DNA of 64,000 nucleotides, taken from positions 63,230,730-63,294,729 of the forward strand of contig CM044317.1 in assembly GCA_024291935.2 (NCBI GenBank), read 5' to 3'. Of this stretch, positions 34,501 through 45,100 are shown piece by piece; within the stretch, counting starts at the first letter, position 1, and every line of letters begins with the position of its first letter. The DNA is from Okapia johnstoni. Taxonomy: Eukaryota > Chordata > Mammalia > Artiodactyla > Giraffidae. The position numbers were made by a program, and so were the translations under genes. The notes under the pieces are model-generated. The model saw only the letters and a list, made by a program, of their open reading frames with translations, did not search any database and was not told the DNA's origin.

Positions 34501-36521
34501 CAAGTCTGTAATGGCAGAAGATGAATTCATACAACATCCATCTTATACAACAAAGCATCAAATTCAGAACATTAGAGTAACTCAGACTTCTGTGTTTTCA
34601 TCTGAATTATCCAATTAATGGAGCCAAAATGGGTTTTATTCTATGGTTATTTGAGTAATTGATAATCATTTCATGGAGGTAATTCTAAGCAGTATTAAAT
34701 GAAAGCATCATTTTTGTTAGATATCTTGAGAAAAGATAATTTAAAATATGTATGATTTAGGCTATCACTTTCAAGAGAATTAGGATAAGAGGATAGTCAA
34801 CGTCCTTTTGTCACACAGAGCATACACTTCCATTTGTCTTATGCTTCCATTTCTTACTTAAAAACCTAGGATCAGAAGCTTGGCTGAGCTGGAGAACTGA
34901 GTGGTCAAATGTCAGAGTAGCCATTAGATCAACAAGCCAAAAATGAAAGTATTTTCAAGCCTTTGATCACTTACTGTGATGGCATAAGCAAGTTGAAGCA
35001 CTGATATTACTCGCTGTCCGCCACCTCATTCCATTTGCCCACATGGAATGGCACCCTGGTGGAAGGTCAGATGGGACAGCAGGGTTGTGAGGTCATCTCA
35101 CTGACAAGGAAGTCCTCAACATAAGGCTCGTGCAGTTTTATGGACCTGTGACCAGAGCAAGGTGGGGAGGGCTAGGAAAAAGTACTGGATACTGGGGCTT
35201 CCCTGGTGGTTCAGCAGTTAAGACTCTGAGCTGCCACTCCATGGGATGCAGATTCGATCCCTGGTCAAGGAACTAAGATCCCACATGCCATACACCAAAA
35301 ATCAAAAACAAAACAAAAAAACTACTGGGTACTGAGTCAGAGTAGGGGAAAGTTTCTATAAGGTCTCCTCTTCTCTTACTCAACCCCCATTAGGAAGCCT
35401 TGGCAGAGGGGCCTGAAGACTTCTACTGAAGGCCCCAGATGAAGAGGCTTGGATATGAAGGCACCTGGGCCAGGAACACAGTTCTGTCAAGAGCATGACA
35501 GGCCAGAGGGGCCAGAGTCCTTGCCCACAGCTCCTCTGAGACTGCAGTGCACTTGCTGTGCAACAAGTCTGGTGCAAAGAGAGCAGTTTTCTCCATGAAG
35601 TCTACCAGGGAAAGCTTTTGTGATTGCCCCAAGGTTGGACCTGAAAAATCACACATAGGTTTCTAACCACAAGCCCAACTCCTCATGCAGCCGAGTTTGC
35701 TAGATTGGCAACTTCTTAATTTTTCCTAACTCTAAGGAATGTATGCAACTTTTAACTTAGTTGTTTTGTTTTTCTGAAAATAATTAAAAGATCAAAGGCT
35801 GTGGTCCAGGTGTAAGGGTACATTTTGACAGGGTCTGGCCCTATGTTTTCTTAACCAGCTTGAGCAGTTTGGGTCATAGTAACCCCTGGTGGGCTTCCCA
35901 GGTTGTGCGTGGTAAAGAATCCACCTGCCAATGCAGGAGATGTGAGAGGTGTGGGTTCAATCCCTGGGTCGGGAAGATCCCCTGGAAGAGGTAATGGCAA
36001 ACAGCTCCAGTATTCTTGCCTGGGAAATCCCATGGACAGAGGAACCTGGTGGGCTACAGTACATGGGGTCGCAAAGAGTTGGACACAACTGAGCACACAC
36101 ACACACAACTACCTGTGGTAGAAGAATCATTTAGGGATATTTCATCTCTAATGCATTTTAAATATACTGTACTGTTTTAACATTATGGGACTATGATACT
36201 CTTACGTACTTTATTCTTACAGAAAAGGATAAGTTTTTCTTACTGAAAAATTATATGATCTACATTTTTCTTTTAACTTACAGAAAGTTTGAAAATTTCT
36301 ACATAGGCTGGGGTCATAAATATAGTCCAGACAGCTATACACCTCCAGTTCCACCACCAGTTTATCAAGAGTACCCCAGTGGACCAGAAATTACAGAAAT
36401 GGATGATCCTACTGTGGAAGAGGAGCAGGCTTTCAGGGCTGCACAAGAAGCAGCAGTAAATTCAACTGAGGAGAATGAAGAAACTGAGGAAGAGGAAGAT
36501 GAGGAAGATGATTATGATTAA
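21870..36521 (+). CDS. RSPH4A: RSPH4A, radial spoke head component, six coding exons
   Basis: This is a structural protein of the radial spoke head of motile cilia and flagella, linking the spokes to the central pair. Human loss causes primary ciliary dyskinesia. The coding exons are 21870-22555, 26173-26407, 30226-30966, 32204-32354, 34272-34389 and 36284-36521; every intron is GT-AG and the frame is continuous for 722 codons (human about 716, from memory). Residues 1-228 are a low-complexity N-terminus. The conserved radial spoke 4/6 domain spans roughly 230-680, including [20 protein letters not shown] and [20 protein letters not shown]. Glu/Asp-rich tracts occur in exons 3, 4 and 6, and the protein ends EEDDYD. 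The start is the first in-frame ATG in a fair context (ttccATGGaa). An X-box upstream implies RFX control. No disabling change is seen. Confidence 0.97.
22556..26172 (+). other. RSPH4A intron 1
   Basis: 3.6 kb. It holds MIR-like sequence at about 23500-23650 (cctagcacagtgctatcagc), one Bov-tA at 23724-23962, and otherwise unassigned AT-rich sequence. Acceptor ttggatag|ATATGATC. Confidence 0.85.
23724..23962 (+). repeat. Bov-tA SINE, sense, in RSPH4A intron 1
   Basis: Direct repeats of aatcctcaa at 23715-23723 and 23963-23971 bound the element. The internal gagatcccctggagatccgc region has a small local duplication. Confidence 0.9.
26173..26407 (+). CDS. RSPH4A: RSPH4A coding exon 2
   Basis: Completes Leu229 and codes to residue 307: [20 protein letters not shown] at the start, and [10 protein letters not shown] at the end. 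Donor ATA|gtaagt, phase 0. Strongly alike the recalled human exon. Confidence 0.97.
27140..29072 (-). mobile_element. BovB (RTE) LINE, 1.9 kb, reverse transcriptase part, antisense
   Basis: This is the longest BovB of the window. Read on the minus strand it gives a pre-RT region (28750-29070), the RT palm and fingers (28117-28689, with [42 protein letters not shown]), the catalytic YADD at 27919-27930, and the C-terminal region to the CAGTT tail at about 27148. Stops and frameshifts break the frame between these blocks. The endonuclease part is missing (5' truncation near 29072), so it is dead. BovB is known to have entered ruminants by horizontal transfer. Confidence 0.93.
29183..29405 (+). 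repeat. Bov-tA SINE, sense, in RSPH4A intron 2
   Basis: Diverged head (ccaggtggaactaatggtaa), typical body gagggcatggcaaccc, and a cacacacaca end. Confidence 0.85.
29590..30185 (-). repeat. L1 ORF2 3' part, antisense, next to RSPH4A exon 3
   Basis: The minus strand encodes L1 ORF2 phrases: [20 protein letters not shown] and [16 protein letters not shown] near 30060-30160, and [20 protein letters not shown] near 29650-29730. Its recognisable part ends about 40 bp before the exon 3 acceptor. Confidence 0.8.
30226..30966 (+). CDS. RSPH4A: RSPH4A coding exon 3
   Basis: Codes residues 308-554, the core of the radial spoke domain, from [15 protein letters not shown] to [10 protein letters not shown]. 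It has an acidic linker (about residues 374-404) and a shorter one near [10 protein letters not shown]. Acceptor tcccag|GCAGAA; donor CAG|gtaggg; both phase 0. The frame stays open past the donor to 31071, but that extension is intronic. Confidence 0.97.
30967..32203 (+). other. RSPH4A intron 3
   Basis: 1.2 kb with a Bov-tA at 31155-31365 and a MIR-like SINE at about 31590-31790 (ttgtacagatgaggaaatta). Acceptor ttacccag|GGTCGC. Confidence 0.85.
31155..31365 (+). repeat. Bov-tA SINE, sense
   Basis: Starts ttgggcttccctcgtggctc; contains gagggaatggcaacccact; ends with gagtgactaagcacac. Confidence 0.9.
32204..32354 (+). CDS. RSPH4A: RSPH4A coding exon 4
   Basis: Codes residues 555-604 plus the first base of Glu605: [12 protein letters not shown], then a Glu-rich tract (32239-32296), then [11 protein letters not shown]. 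The tract is a nearly pure GAG/GAA purine run with KEEEKREE at its end, which appears longer than in human. Donor TTAG|gtaatt. Confidence 0.96.
32459..32673 (-). repeat. Bov-tA SINE, antisense
   Basis: Near-consensus: gtcgctcagtcgtgtctgac, then ttgccatttccttctctagg, then gagccaccagggaagccc. Low divergence suggests a young copy. Confidence 0.92.
32680..32880 (+). repeat. Tc/mariner (Tigger-like) DNA transposon fragment
   Basis: It carries gcataccttggagatattgt, cagaccactgcagaaaatgt and cccagtgcacataaaaattg, characteristic of an old mammalian Tigger-group repeat. The exact subfamily was not determined. Confidence 0.5.
33012..33224 (-). repeat. Bov-tA SINE, antisense
   Basis: Starts catgctaagttgtttagttg, passes aagaatactggagtgggtag and ends with a diverged head (gagctataagagaaaccc). 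Confidence 0.88.
33241..33630. repeat. Ancient interspersed element with inverted ends
   Basis: The left end acaggtatttcttgcttttc and the right end near gggggagaaaccc resemble inverted termini of an old DNA transposon. Internal phrases (gcaagatgcgtcctaaggta; gtcatttcggcttacagaag) are familiar from a mammal-wide repeat whose name I cannot fix. Confidence 0.4.
34272..34389 (+). CDS. RSPH4A: RSPH4A coding exon 5
   Basis: Completes Glu605 and codes to residue 643 plus two bases: [20 protein letters not shown], then [15 protein letters not shown]. Donor GGCAT|gtaagt. The split codon AT|A reads Ile, where I recall Lys in human. Confidence 0.96.
35196..35310 (+). repeat. CHR-type SINE, sense
   Basis: ggggcttccctggtggttca, then gcagattcgatccctggtca, then aactaagatcccacatgcca, followed by an A-rich tail. 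It lacks the Bov-tA right half. Confidence 0.65.
35892..36106 (+). repeat. Bov-tA SINE, sense
   Basis: Starts gggcttcccaggttgtgcgt, contains gtcgggaagatcccctggaa and ends in a (CA)n tail. Confidence 0.9.
36284..36521 (+). CDS. RSPH4A: RSPH4A coding exon 6 and stop
   Basis: Codes residues 644-722: [20 protein letters not shown], a Pro-rich [16 protein letters not shown] block and an acidic C-terminus. The TAA stop is at 36519-36521. Confidence 0.97.
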
Positions 36522-37450
36522 TACAAGTAGAATTAGCCCGGTCTTATGAGACTGATACACACCCACTCCTTATTTGGGACTGACTTATATATATAAATTA
36601 CAACTATTCATGTGTAAAATATCATTCCCTGAAAACATAAAATTTGAAATTTCACATGTGGAACTATTAATATGTACTTTTAGAAAGATGCTCAACAAGA
36701 TTTTTTAGAGGCTAAATGACATTTTCTTAATTACTGATGGCTTCAGCTAACCGAATATGTACTTCTATATTCTTTAAGCCTCAAGTTGAATTTCTAATAG
36801 GCAAACATCGTAATATATACCCCAAAATAGCTACTTGGGGGGCTTAAATATTTGTTGAGTGTCAAGGAATACTGAGACCAAAAATATTAATAACTAAATT
36901 GGAGCATGTGTTCTTCAGCAATTTGTGATACTGTTGCAAATACTGTATGTATATACATACATATACCCAACCCTGTGTGTGGAGAGGGTATACAATTCCA
37001 TTATCTGCTCCAAGACTGTAGGAATATTCGAATTTTTTAGCTTTTACCTGTTACTTCTTAAAGAAACTTCTCAATGTAACTCTTCTTTCATCCTATAGAA
37101 ATTGGTTTTATCTGATTTGGGGAAAAACAATTTGCAGAGATGGCTAGCTGGGGCATCCAAAGACTTCAGACTGATATTTTCTATCACTGCTTTTCTAAAA
37201 CTAGTTATTTTTATTCACTAAAAAAGTATTTTTAAGTCCTATATCCCTGGCACTCCAAGGCTACTGTTAAAAACTAGATATTGCTTCAGACATCTTAGGA
37301 GCTTACATTCAAGGAGGGAAGTATTTTGTGATACAAATATTATGCCATAGTACAGTGTTTGTTAAACCCTGTGGTGAAGAACCAATTAAAAAATAAAAAT
37401 AACCTTCTACTCCATGGTTATTATCTGTATAAAATAAAAGTATCAGTAAT
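36522..37450 (+). other. RSPH4A 3'UTR, predicted
   Basis: Non-coding sequence to candidate poly(A) signals AATAAA at 37392-37397 and 37433-37438. The real cleavage site is not visible from sequence. Confidence 0.5.
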
Positions 37451-38900
37451 TGTAGTTTCTGTAATTTTCTTTTCATAGACTGGCGGTTTGCAGATCAGTG
37501 ATCTTACCTTCGAGCAACATTGCTTATCAAACACTTAGAAGGTGTATTTAATCCAAACTTGAGCAGTTCAGGAAGCACTTCTAAGAGGAAGCCCTTCTAA
37601 GAGGAAGGCTTTCTAAGACAGAACTAAGGGGAAAGGGTCCTAGCAGCGTCAGCTGTATTTTGGCAAAGGATTTTAGGCTGAAAGGAGTGAAACTCTGAGC
37701 ATGGTGAGAGAGGTAACTGAAACTGAAGAGGTAAGCAGAGCCCAGATTTTAACCATGAGCAATGAAGGGGACTCAACTAGGCAGTCACAAAATCGCATTT
37801 GTATTTTAGAACAATTTGGCTTCTGTGTAGATGATGGACTGACAGAGGATCAAGACAAGCAGACCAGTTAGGAGGATATTACACTGTCTAGGTAAGAGAT
37901 AATGATGGCATAAAGCACCATAACTGCATGGGGATATAGATTGGAAACCTGTTTACCAGTCTGAATGACAGTATTAGAAAGGAGGTTTTCCAGAATTTTC
38001 CAATTGGTAATACTATTCATTCTAGGAGTGCAACACTTAGTATTTAATACAATAGAGAATATTCATAGAACTTCATTCAAGTAAGTTCTTGTTTATTTTT
38101 TAATGGGGTAGCAGCCCCTTACTGCTTCTCCTTTTTAATTTAATATCTTTTTTCATCTACCCAGATTTCTTTTTGAGAAAGTGCCTCTGACCCATGGCAG
38201 ATGGTCACGTGCTAATCGGACGTACCCTCTCTGCTGAAATCTAAGCAGACATTCTACCTCAACTCTTAACCTGATTGCCCCTGCTATAATATTAGGCCAT
38301 ATTCTAGCCTCAACTGTTGCCTTTGTTCTAGAATAGTTCCCTAGTTACCTGTGGATTCTGTGAGGAGCTTCTGATAATTTGAATGAATTCTCTTCTGCTT
38401 AAAACTGGCCAGAATAAGATTCTTGCTTCAACCTGAACTGGCAAATCTAACATGAAACTGAAAGTTTCCTTCTTACAGGACACATTAAACATAAGACTCT
38501 CACAGTTATGTAAGAGTGTAAATATTTAACAAAAGCAAATTCCTCTTTTCAGAACTATGCCTATGAAGTATTATCTTTCTATTTAGTGAGGAGGGAATTT
38601 CATTACATATATAACAATAACAGAATAAAGCAGAATGCAAGAGCTTGGAGGTGAGACAGTCTGGGTTCACATCTTGGATTAAGGCCACCTTCTCGGGCAA
38701 ATTACTAATCTCGCAAGTTTCAGCTTCCTCACAGGGATAGTAACAGTATTTGTCTCACAGAATTATAAAATATTTTGGAAATCAAACTAATTAATATATG
38801 AAAAATACTGAGAATACTTAACACGAGTTGGAACTCAACAAATAGTCATATGACTATAACACAAAACTAGTTTCTGAAAAACGGATAAATCAAGAAATAC
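37451..38900. other. Spacer between convergent RSPH4A and ZUP1
   Basis: About 1.5 kb without a gene. A MIR-like SINE is at about 38640-38775 (gtctgggttcacatcttgga). Confidence 0.55.
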
Positions 38901-38925
38901 AAAACACACAATGGAAACAAGATAT

Positions 38926-38931
38926 TTTATT
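38926..38931 (-). terminator. ZUP1: ZUP1 poly(A) signal
   Basis: AATAAA on the minus strand about 190 bp after the ZUP1 stop codon. The 3'UTR would be 39121 down to about 38905. Confidence 0.7.
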
Positions 38932-39121
38932 GGAACAATTACTAAACAATGAAACACTAAAGGTATTTAGTAATTTAGTAATAGAGGTAATTTAGACATT
39001 TTAGAAATTAAAATATAAATGGAGTATTTAGAAAATCCACAGATTCATATGTTGTATTAAGGTTAATACCGGAATTTGGAAAACAAAGTAAAATTCCACA
39101 ATCACTGAAATGCTGACTTCT

Positions 39122-39169
39122 TCAAGGGATCTTCTCAGCTGTAAAGACTTGAGAAGCTTGTCTCCTAGC
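39122..39169 (-). CDS. ZUP1: ZUP1 last coding exon (exon 10)
   Basis: A tiny exon coding [15 protein letters not shown] and a TGA stop (39122-39124). Acceptor tttcaag|GCTAGG. It matches the recalled human C-terminus residue for residue. Confidence 0.93.
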   Translation of the reverse strand, partial: ARRQASQVFTAEKIP

Positions 39170-42100
39170 CTTGAAAAGAAATTTTACAAATGTTAAGTAA
39201 GTCAGAAGTCAATTAATTAAAATATGCATTACCATCTAATACCAAAAAACTAAAATCTGGGATTTCTTTTCAAGATAATGAAAATCCTGTAAGGAATAGT
39301 ACAACTTCAAATTTAGGAAATTAGGAAATCATTTTTAAAGCCAAGCCATAAAAAATTAAACAAAATTTGAGATAAAGATAAAACAAAAAAATTAAAAATA
39401 AAATATCACCTTTTTATGGAATAATGAATCAAAAGTAAAAATCTGGCTGAAACTCAGAGACAGATAAGTAAAGACAGGGAAGGAGAGATAAAGATGAGGC
39501 TATGAGCAGAGAAATACCACCAACGCCTCACTTTCAAGACCAGAAATATAACAGCCAAATAAAATACTCAGCTAAACTCCATCTTAGTACCTAACCTCAT
39601 CTATGATCTCAAAAGTTATCTGTATATTGGTGAACAAGCATCTTGCTTTTTCTAACAGTTAAAATTAACCTCTAACTTCATTCAGCCAAATAAATGATAG
39701 GGTTAAAAAAAAAAGGAATGCAATTTTGGTATTTAAGTTATTGCAAAGAAACCTCTTTGCACAAACATTTGCAAAGAAACTTATCATAATTAAATTGAAG
39801 AACTTCTTCAACAATCCTTGCCTTTATAACCCAAGTTGTGAGGCTGAAAAGATTACTCTAGCTCTCTCTCATTTCAAACAACTTTAGTCCTTTACCTCAT
39901 GACCCTATTATTCTTCATCAGTGCTCCTCTCTACTGCTGTGTCTCTTCTCCCTTTGAAAGTGAAAGTGAAAGTCGCTCAGTCGTGTCCAACTCTTTGTGA
40001 CCCCACAGACTATACAGTCCATGGAATTCTCCAGGCCTGAATACTGGAGTGGGTAAGCGTTTCCTTCTCCAGGGGATCTTCCCAACCCAGGGATTGAACC
40101 CAGGTCTCCAACATTGCAGGATTCTTTACCAGCTGAGCCATAAGGGAAGCCCTTCTCTCTTTAGAGGGAAACAAATGTGGAGGACTCTAATAGGGACTTT
40201 TTTTCTTCAAGAGTAGAAAATTGTGCATTTTCTAGACTTGATATGCTACCATACAGCTTCTGTTTCTACAAATGGGGGGTTCCACTTCCTAGGAATTTTT
40301 CTATAATGTACTGCTCATCACTTAAATGCAAGGGATAAAGAGGCAACATTACTGGAGTTAATTTCTGGAATTGTATATATCCAGTAACTACTATGTGTGT
40401 GAATAGTCTTGAATCTGAAAGAAAAATATGTCCCTCAGAGTACTTAACTCTCTCAATAGTGTGATAATTATATCTCCAATAGTACATTCAATATATCCAA
40501 GTGCCTAATATAGAGCCTAAGGAATCACTAGAATCACATTTAATCAACTAAGACCAATATGAGCTGGAACTCCTTGGATTAAGTTAGACTGTCTTATCAT
40601 ACTGTTGCCATTTTCATTACTACCCTGATAATCAAAATTAAATTATGTATTATAAAATTAAATATTTTTATGAAGATCTGAGCAAAGTATTTGACAATAT
40701 TTGAATATTTGAAATTTAAAGATGTCCATTCCGGAATTAAATGACGTAGTGAACAACTACATATCTTTGCCAATCTAATGTTATAGAATGAGGTGTTAGG
40801 AGTTACAAAGGAATAACATTGATTTTTAACTTAAAAATTTTACACTCTGAAGTTCAATCTGTCCAAGTGTCACATGAAAAATATTTAGATACTTACAATT
40901 TTCTCCTCTGAAGAAAGCACACCTTCTACTGCCACTATCTGGTATTGCTTATGTTTTAAATTCCCCACAAATTTCCGTAGTTGCTTGAGACTGCTAACTT
41001 CCATGTCTTGCTTTAAGAGCTTCTGCATTTCTCGAGAAGGACATCCAGGATCAAATACTAGTAAACATAATGTTCGGTTTTTTCTCTCTTCAATTCCAAC
41101 AACTGTTCGACTATGACCTATAGAAAAATAAAAAAAGACGTACATATATAAATGTGAGAGAGATACTTACCTATTTGAACAGCTACATACAGGTTTAAGT
41201 TACTATACATACACACACACATATATATAGACATCCTATATATACTTTTTATGTGTGTTTCAAATATAAATAGAGTCAGTACCTCTAATATATTGGTTAT
41301 CTGAGTTCTTTCAGTTCTCAGACACAAAAGTTTAGTTCTACTTCCTAACCTCCAGTTTTCTTTAATTCAAGTTTAGTTTTCCAAAGGCTTCAAGGCAAAA
41401 TATTCTACTTCAGTTCAGTTCAGTTGCTCAGTCGTGTCCAACTGTTTGCGAGCCCATGAATCGCAGCACGCCAGGCCTCCCTGTCCATCACCAACTCCCG
41501 GAGTTTACCCAAACTCATGTCCATCGAGTGGGTGATGCCATCCAGCCATCTCATCCTCTGTTGTCCCCTTCTCCTCCTGCCCCGAATCCTTCCTAGCATC
41601 AGGGTCTTTTCCAATGAGTCAACTCTTCTACTTCTACTATGCCAAATATTTTAGTTTCCTTTTCTAATCCCAAAGTCCTTTTTATTCAAGTGATCTCAGA
41701 TGAAAGGATTTGAAATTTAACTGCTGGGGAACAAAAACTCATGGTTCCAAAAGGTAAACAAAAGTTAATTTATATATATGAGAATTTCAATGGGAAGGGC
41801 TTAACCTTTATAGCTTATATCCTAAACAATGAAATTCCTAATATTTACTTCTCCTTCTTCCTGTCAATTCAAATCATCCACTTGACAAATTTCATGAAAT
41901 ACCCATACATCAGGCACTGTTCCAGGCAGTTAGTGACACAAAAGCAAACAAAACAAACACGTCTGCCTTCATGGAGTTTTACATTCTAATAGGAAGAAAT
42001 ACTCCATAAACGAGGTAAATGAGTAAAGTCTATATATGTTAGCTAAAGCAAAATAATGCAGGGAAGAGGGAAAGGAAATGCCAGTGCTAGAGAGGGATAG

Positions 42101-45100
42101 AATAATGAGCTAAAAATTTTTAAAGGGTGGTCAGGGAAGGCCTCATTAAAGTGAGGTAAAGCCCTGAAAAAAATTAACGATGAACAATAAAGGAAGAGGT
42201 AGCCCTGAATCAGGTAGCCCTAAAGCTATCAAGGATATCATCCATTACTGGAATGTATTATGATGACGATATAGCTCTAAAAATCAGAGTAATGTCAGTA
42301 ATACTCCTCTCCTCTCATTATCAGAATCTTAACATAACCTAAAGCAAAAGCTAATTAGTTGCCTTATACAAATAAGTCATCTTATAAGTTACACTCAGTA
42401 TCTATAAATTATACTAACCTTGATGCTGAAGATAAATAGGAGGTTTAGATGTACACACTACTTTTGGACTTCCTTCTCTCTCTGAAGCATAGTAGCTCAA
42501 TATCCATTCAAATAAGCGAGGGTGTGTACCCAAAGGACCGGTTGACTTGTGAAAGTCAACAATACGGCACCTATAAAAAAATTGACAAAATGGATTATTT
42601 AGAAAATATTTTAAAAAGTTTCTTATCAATGGAGTTATAAAATGCAAACATTTTTAATTAATTTTATTTCATCATTATTTTCCTAAGAAGAAACAAAAAT
42701 TTTATTATTTATCTGAAAACTGTTATTTTAGGAGGAAATTCTTTAAATAACTTAAGGTTGATGACAGCTCTCAAAGTTACAAAAATTTTCTTACACAAAA
42801 ATTCTCCCTTTGTAGTAAATGAGGACCATACGTGATTTTAAAGAGTCTACATATAACCCGAGACATATTCTAAAGTCTCTAAACCTGACGATTAATTAGA
42901 AGTTGATTTTTAATTCCTCAGCAGCCATTAGGAGCTATCAAAAATATCCTAATATTTTCCTGTTAGTTCTCTCAAATTTCAACAATAGACAAGAAAAGAA
43001 TACCTGTAAAGATCACAGAAAACCTGTATGTACCCCTGTCTACACATCTATCTACTATTTGGCAACAGACCATGCTGGTACTGTTTCCTCAAGAGGAAGT
43101 CAACCATGAATAAGCCAAATTATTTAACCAAGAGCACTATTTACACTTCTCAACAACTATTTTAAAAAGACTGAGTATAAAGGAAAGGAAAAACAATTAA
43201 AAGCTTTATTTTCACTTTAAAGTATAGCACAGATATCCTATTCTTGTCTTTCTTGGCCATAAAAGTTTCCAAACACACCACATTGTACTAGTTGCTATCT
43301 TCAGCCTCAGCAAGTTTAATGTTGATAACTTTCAGCTTATTACTCCTGAGCTTTAAATGTTGAAATGAGCTTCTGGAAAAGCTATCAAAAAGTAAGAACA
43401 GTGATCTTGGGTTAGCAGTTGACTACAGGTTTAGATTTAGAATTTGAATAGTATTCTATTGATAAATTCATAGAGAGCTAAAGGAACACATTTAAATAAC
43501 CAGTAAACAAATTCAGGGTATAGTAATAAAAAGGCTTTACAAAGAACTAATTTATTTCAGGTACCAAGAAAATAGCTTGATATATCAGGTACTTTAAAAA
43601 AAATTTTCCTTTCCTTAAAAATTACTTAAAAGCTCAAAACATGATATAAATAATCTGAAGGTGTGAACAGATTGGCAAAAAGGAAAAAAAGAAAAATTTA
43701 AAGGGCATTAAAACAGTCCTTTGAATTTAATAATTCAAGAAAGTTATTACACACACATTCATTTTTCTATTTAAAATTTAAGAAGTATTTTTATCTCTGA
43801 ATATAACTAATATATAGAAATGATGTAAAACACTGTCAAAATGACTTGGAAACAAACATAAAAGGAAATATACAGTCATGAAGCTTAAGGCAAACTTTCT
43901 ATTAAAGACGATCATAAGCATTTATCTCTGATGCCTCTTGAAAGCCCAACAACATAATACTGAAGGAGAAAATGATTTAAACACCTATGGGGAAAAGAAT
44001 AAGAATCAACAAGAAACTGGCACACATTTCTGGGAAATGGATAGCAGGAGAGAGGAAACATAAAAGTGAATGCAAAGAAATAGAGACAACTTTCTTAAAA
44101 CCCAAAAGAGGACAGAAGTTTAATGAACAAGTATTGGGTAAAGTAGTACTGAAGATGAAAACGGAGATTAATTGGAAAGTTGAATAAATAGAGCAAATCA
44201 CTACTCAACTCCTTGCCTCTCCTGATGTAGGAACTATAGGCAAGAATGCACTCTGAGAAAAGATTTCTTCTGTACTAATATTTGAGAGTCCCCAACCACA
44301 CAGCAAACTTCCACCTAAGAAATGAAGTTTTCTCAACTACAAGCTCCATGAAACCCTACAGGACTGCCAATCAGCTTTTTTAGTGCCTCATTCTTCACTT
44401 CAGGAAAAACAGTAAGGATTTTTACAAGTTAGAAGAAAGTCTTCTAAATGAAGAGACTAAAATAAATAGACATGAAACTAATTTAACATGGAGGAAACAG
44501 AAAAATGCAAGGAATAGAAAAATTTTACAACCATAAAAGGCTATGATGCTATGAAATTACTCCTTAAAATTGAAAAACATTATTGTTAAAATAAAATTTC
44601 AATAGAGTAGTGAGGAGATAAAGTTGAGAATCCAGATCGTAAAACAAAAAGCAAAGATCAAAAAGTGAGACATGACCAGTGAACTCAAAAAGTCAAAAAA
44701 GTTCAGGGGCCAACCAACAGGAGTGCCAGAAAGAAGCATAAAGAACGGAGAGATCATACTCATCAAACAACAGTGAATCCTTAAGCTCTTACTACATGCC
44801 AGTCACAGTCTTATGCACTATATTATCACTACAACTCTATGAAGCAGTCACTATTTGTTCTTTTTTCAATGGTGGAACTAGGGTACGAACAAGTTAAGTC
44901 ATAGAGCTAATAAGCAGAGAGCTAGAATCAGTTGTAGGCAATTCTACTTCAAAAAGTCTAAGCTCTCAACCACTATGTGCTTAGTCCCTCAGTCATATCC
45001 AACTCTTTGCGACTCCATGGACTGTAGCACACCGGACTCCTCTGTCCATGGGATTCTCCAGGTATGTCTTGCTTTCTCATTAAGTAATACTGATTGTTAG

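Larger units (their letters stand above)
34390..36283 (+). other. RSPH4A intron 5
   Basis: 1.9 kb with a CHR-type SINE (35196-35310), a Bov-tA (35892-36106) and otherwise unassigned sequence. Acceptor acttacag|AAAGTT. Confidence 0.85.
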
